Source: CALBZE01 sp036381255
GTDB taxonomy: Bacteria > Gemmatimonadota > Gemmatimonadetes > Longimicrobiales > RSA9
DNA length: 23,342 nucleotides
NCBI GenBank assembly: GCA_036381255.1
Contig: DASVDG010000010.1
Coordinates: 1 to 23,342 of the forward strand
Reading direction: 5' to 3'
Below are positions 21,777 through 23,342 of the stretch, in pieces. Positions within the stretch are counted from its first letter, which is position 1, and the number at the start of each line of letters is the position of its first letter. A program made the position numbers and the translations under genes. Below the pieces are notes generated by a model. It saw only the letters and a list, made by a program, of their open reading frames with translations, had not been told where the DNA came from and did no database searches.

Positions 21777-23342
21777 TCCCCCGCCCCCGCGTCCGCCGGC
21801 GCCAACTCCTCTCCCGGATTCACGAACCGATCGCTCTCGATGCGGTGCTGGCGGTCGTGCAGCTCCTTGTAGCGCCCGCCGAGCGCGATCAGCTCCGCGT
21901 GCGTGCCGCGCTCGACGATCTCGCCGTCCTCGAGCACCAGGATCTGGTCCGCGTTGCGGATCGTCGACAACCGGTGCGCGATGACGAACGTCGTGCGCCC
22001 CGCGCGCAGCGCCCGCAGCGCATCCTGGATCAGCGCCTCGCTTTCGCTGTCCAGGCTCGACGTCGCCTCGTCCAGGATCAGGATGCTCGGATCGGCGAGG
22101 ATCGCGCGCGCGATGGCGACGCGCTGCCGCTGGCCGCCGGACAGCTTCACGCCCCGCTCGCCGACGATCGTGTCCAGCCCGTGCTCGAAGCGGTCGATGA
22201 ACTCGTCGCAGTGGGCGACGCGCGCGGCGGCCCGGACCTCGTCGTCCGTCGCGCCCGGGCGGCCGAACGCGATGTTCTCGCGGATCGTGCCGTCGAACAG
22301 GAAGTTGTCCTGCATCACGACCCCCAGCTTCGCGCGGTACTCCTTCAGCCGCAGCGACGCGAGGTCGCGGCCGTCGACGAGGATGCGACCCCGGGTCGGC
22401 CGGTGGAACGCCATGATCAGCCCGATCGTCGTGCTCTTCCCCGAGCCGCTCGAGCCGACCAGCGCCGTCGTTGAGCCGGCCGGCGCGTGGAAGTCGATCC
22501 CGTTCAGCACCGGCTCGCCCTCCTCGTAGGCGAAGTGCACGTCCTCGAAGACGACGTCGCCGCCGACCTCCTCGACCGGCACCTTATCCGCGTCGTCGCC
22601 GTCCTCCGTGGCCATGCGACGCAGCTCGCGGATCCGGTCGAGCCCGGCGAACGCCTCCGTGACCTGCGTCCCGATCGAGCCGATCTGCACCAGCGGCACG
22701 ACCATGATCCCGATGAACGCGACGTAGCTCGTGTACTCGCCGACCGTCATCTCCCCCGCCAGCATCGCCCGGCCGCCGATCACGATCGTGATCACGCCGA
22801 TCAGCCCGACGATCGCCGACGACGCCGCCGACACCGCGGACGTCCCCGTGATCGTGCTCGCGATGTTGCGCAGCAGCCGGTGTACGCCGCGGGCGAACGC
22901 GATCCGTTCCCGACGCTCCGCCGTGTAGACCTTCACCGTCCGGATCCCGCCCAGCGACTCGCCCAGCCGCCCGGTCACCTCCGACTCGATCCGGTTCCGC
23001 TCGCGGAAGATCGGCCGCAGCTTCTTGAACGCGTACGCCATCATCGAGGCGAAGCCGACGAGGACCACCAGCGTGAAAAGCGTCAGCCGCCAGTGCACGT
23101 AGAAGAGGTACGCCATGGCGAGCAGCGCGGTGAACAGCCCGCCGACGAGCTGGAGGATCCCGGTGCCCACCAGGTTGCGCACCCCCTCCGCGTCGCGCAT
23201 CACCCGCGTGATCAGCACGCCCGTCTGCGTCGTGTCGAAGTAGCGCACCGGCAGCCGCAGCACGTGCGCCTGCACCTCCTTGCGCAGCTCCGCGATCGCG
23301 CGCTGCCCGGCGATGCTGACCACCTGCGACAGCGCGAACGAC
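21761..23342 (-). CDS. ABC exporter with fused membrane and ATPase domains (MsbA-like), N-terminus cut
   Basis: About 527 residues are visible; the frame stays open to the window end, so the first membrane helices lie outside. The transmembrane domain continues (LRLPVRYFDTTQTGVLITRV, VGGLFTALLAMAYLFYVHWRL, the IVGLIGVITIVIGGRAML pair). The ATPase has GSSGSGKST (Walker A), the Q-loop VVMQDNFLFDG, LSGGQRQRVAIARAIL (signature), ILILDEATSSLDSES (Walker B) and FVIAHRLSTI (H-loop). Such half-transporters work as dimers and export lipids, lipopolysaccharide precursors, peptides or drugs; the substrate cannot be read from the sequence. The C-terminal tail (EELAPADAGAGEARGA) is low complexity and overlaps the hairpin array. 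Confidence 0.95.
   Translation of the reverse strand, partial: SFALSQVVSIAGQRAIAELRKEVQAHVLRLPVRYFDTTQTGVLITRVMRDAEGVRNLVGTGILQLVGGLFTALLAMAYLFYVHWRLTLFTLVVLVGFASMMAYAFKKLRPIFRERNRIESEVTGRLGESLGGIRTVKVYTAERRERIAFARGVHRLLRNIASTITGTSAVSAASSAIVGLIGVITIVIGGRAMLAGEMTVGEYTSYVAFIGIMVVPLVQIGSIGTQVTEAFAGLDRIRELRRMATEDGDDADKVPVEEVGGDVVFEDVHFAYEEGEPVLNGIDFHAPAGSTTALVGSSGSGKSTTIGLIMAFHRPTRGRILVDGRDLASLRLKEYRAKLGVVMQDNFLFDGTIRENIAFGRPGATDDEVRAAARVAHCDEFIDRFEHGLDTIVGERGVKLSGGQRQRVAIARAILADPSILILDEATSSLDSESEALIQDALRALRAGRTTFVIAHRLSTIRNADQILVLEDGEIVERGTHAELIALGGRYKELHDRQHRIESDRFVNPGEELAPADAGAGEARGA

Overview
The window is a very GC-rich stretch of bacterial chromosome. It holds 17 protein genes that look intact or run off a window edge, one gene with an internal deletion, one small doubtful ORF, two gene remnants and an unusually elaborate regulatory leader. 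The gene set fits Gemmatimonadota or a close relative such as Acidobacteriota: an ADOP-type permease coupled to a PadR repressor, a 6-bladed beta-propeller lipoprotein, DUF1080 and Tat-exported isomerase/epimerase genes, and many secreted or lipid-anchored proteins. This assignment is inference; there is no rRNA or other marker. No tRNA, rRNA, CRISPR array, phage or insertion sequence was seen.

Layout. 1-451 (+): end of a helical HEAT-like protein, followed by a remnant of a TolB/PD40 beta-propeller (491-610). 800-2874 (+): a secreted serine hydrolase and a TonB-C-domain lipoprotein, joined by an ATGA overlap. 3079-5506 (-): a sulfur-type operon of an ATP-grasp ligase and an LLM-class flavin monooxygenase. 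It is preceded by a good promoter, a SAM-II-like riboswitch with its own terminator, and a Cys/Arg-rich leader peptide with a classical attenuator. 5740-6006 (+): a DUF4242 protein. 6179-9451 (+): a Gfo/Idh/MocA oxidoreductase, a beta-propeller gene that has lost its middle, a CPBP protease and a sugar isomerase/epimerase. 9550-11339 (-): a Tat-exported isomerase/epimerase and a DUF1080 3-keto-glycoside hydrolase-like protein. 11736-12805 (+): two hypotheticals. 13008-16239 (+): formate-THF ligase with a possible ZTP riboswitch, a YhbY RNA-binding protein and a second serine hydrolase. 16346-19372 (-): PadR repressor and ADOP permease. 19813-20568 (+): a DUF4097-like repeat protein. 20757-23342 (-): an MBL-fold hydrolase and an MsbA-like ABC exporter cut by the window end.

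How the parts work together. The Gfo/Idh/MocA enzyme, the two isomerase/epimerases and the DUF1080 protein together resemble the known 3-keto-glycoside route (oxidise C3-OH, cleave, epimerise). The ATP-grasp/LLM pair is probably turned on by sulfur starvation, because its leader appears to read both SAM and cysteine supply.

The two most unusual signals are this two-tier sulfur leader (5184-5506) and an array of about ten perfect GC-only hairpins behind the ABC exporter (21576-21776). The hairpins have different stem sequences but keep their pairing, and a short GCTCCC/GCCCC spacer recurs between most of them. Similar single hairpins follow two other genes (12302-12340, 16309-16345).
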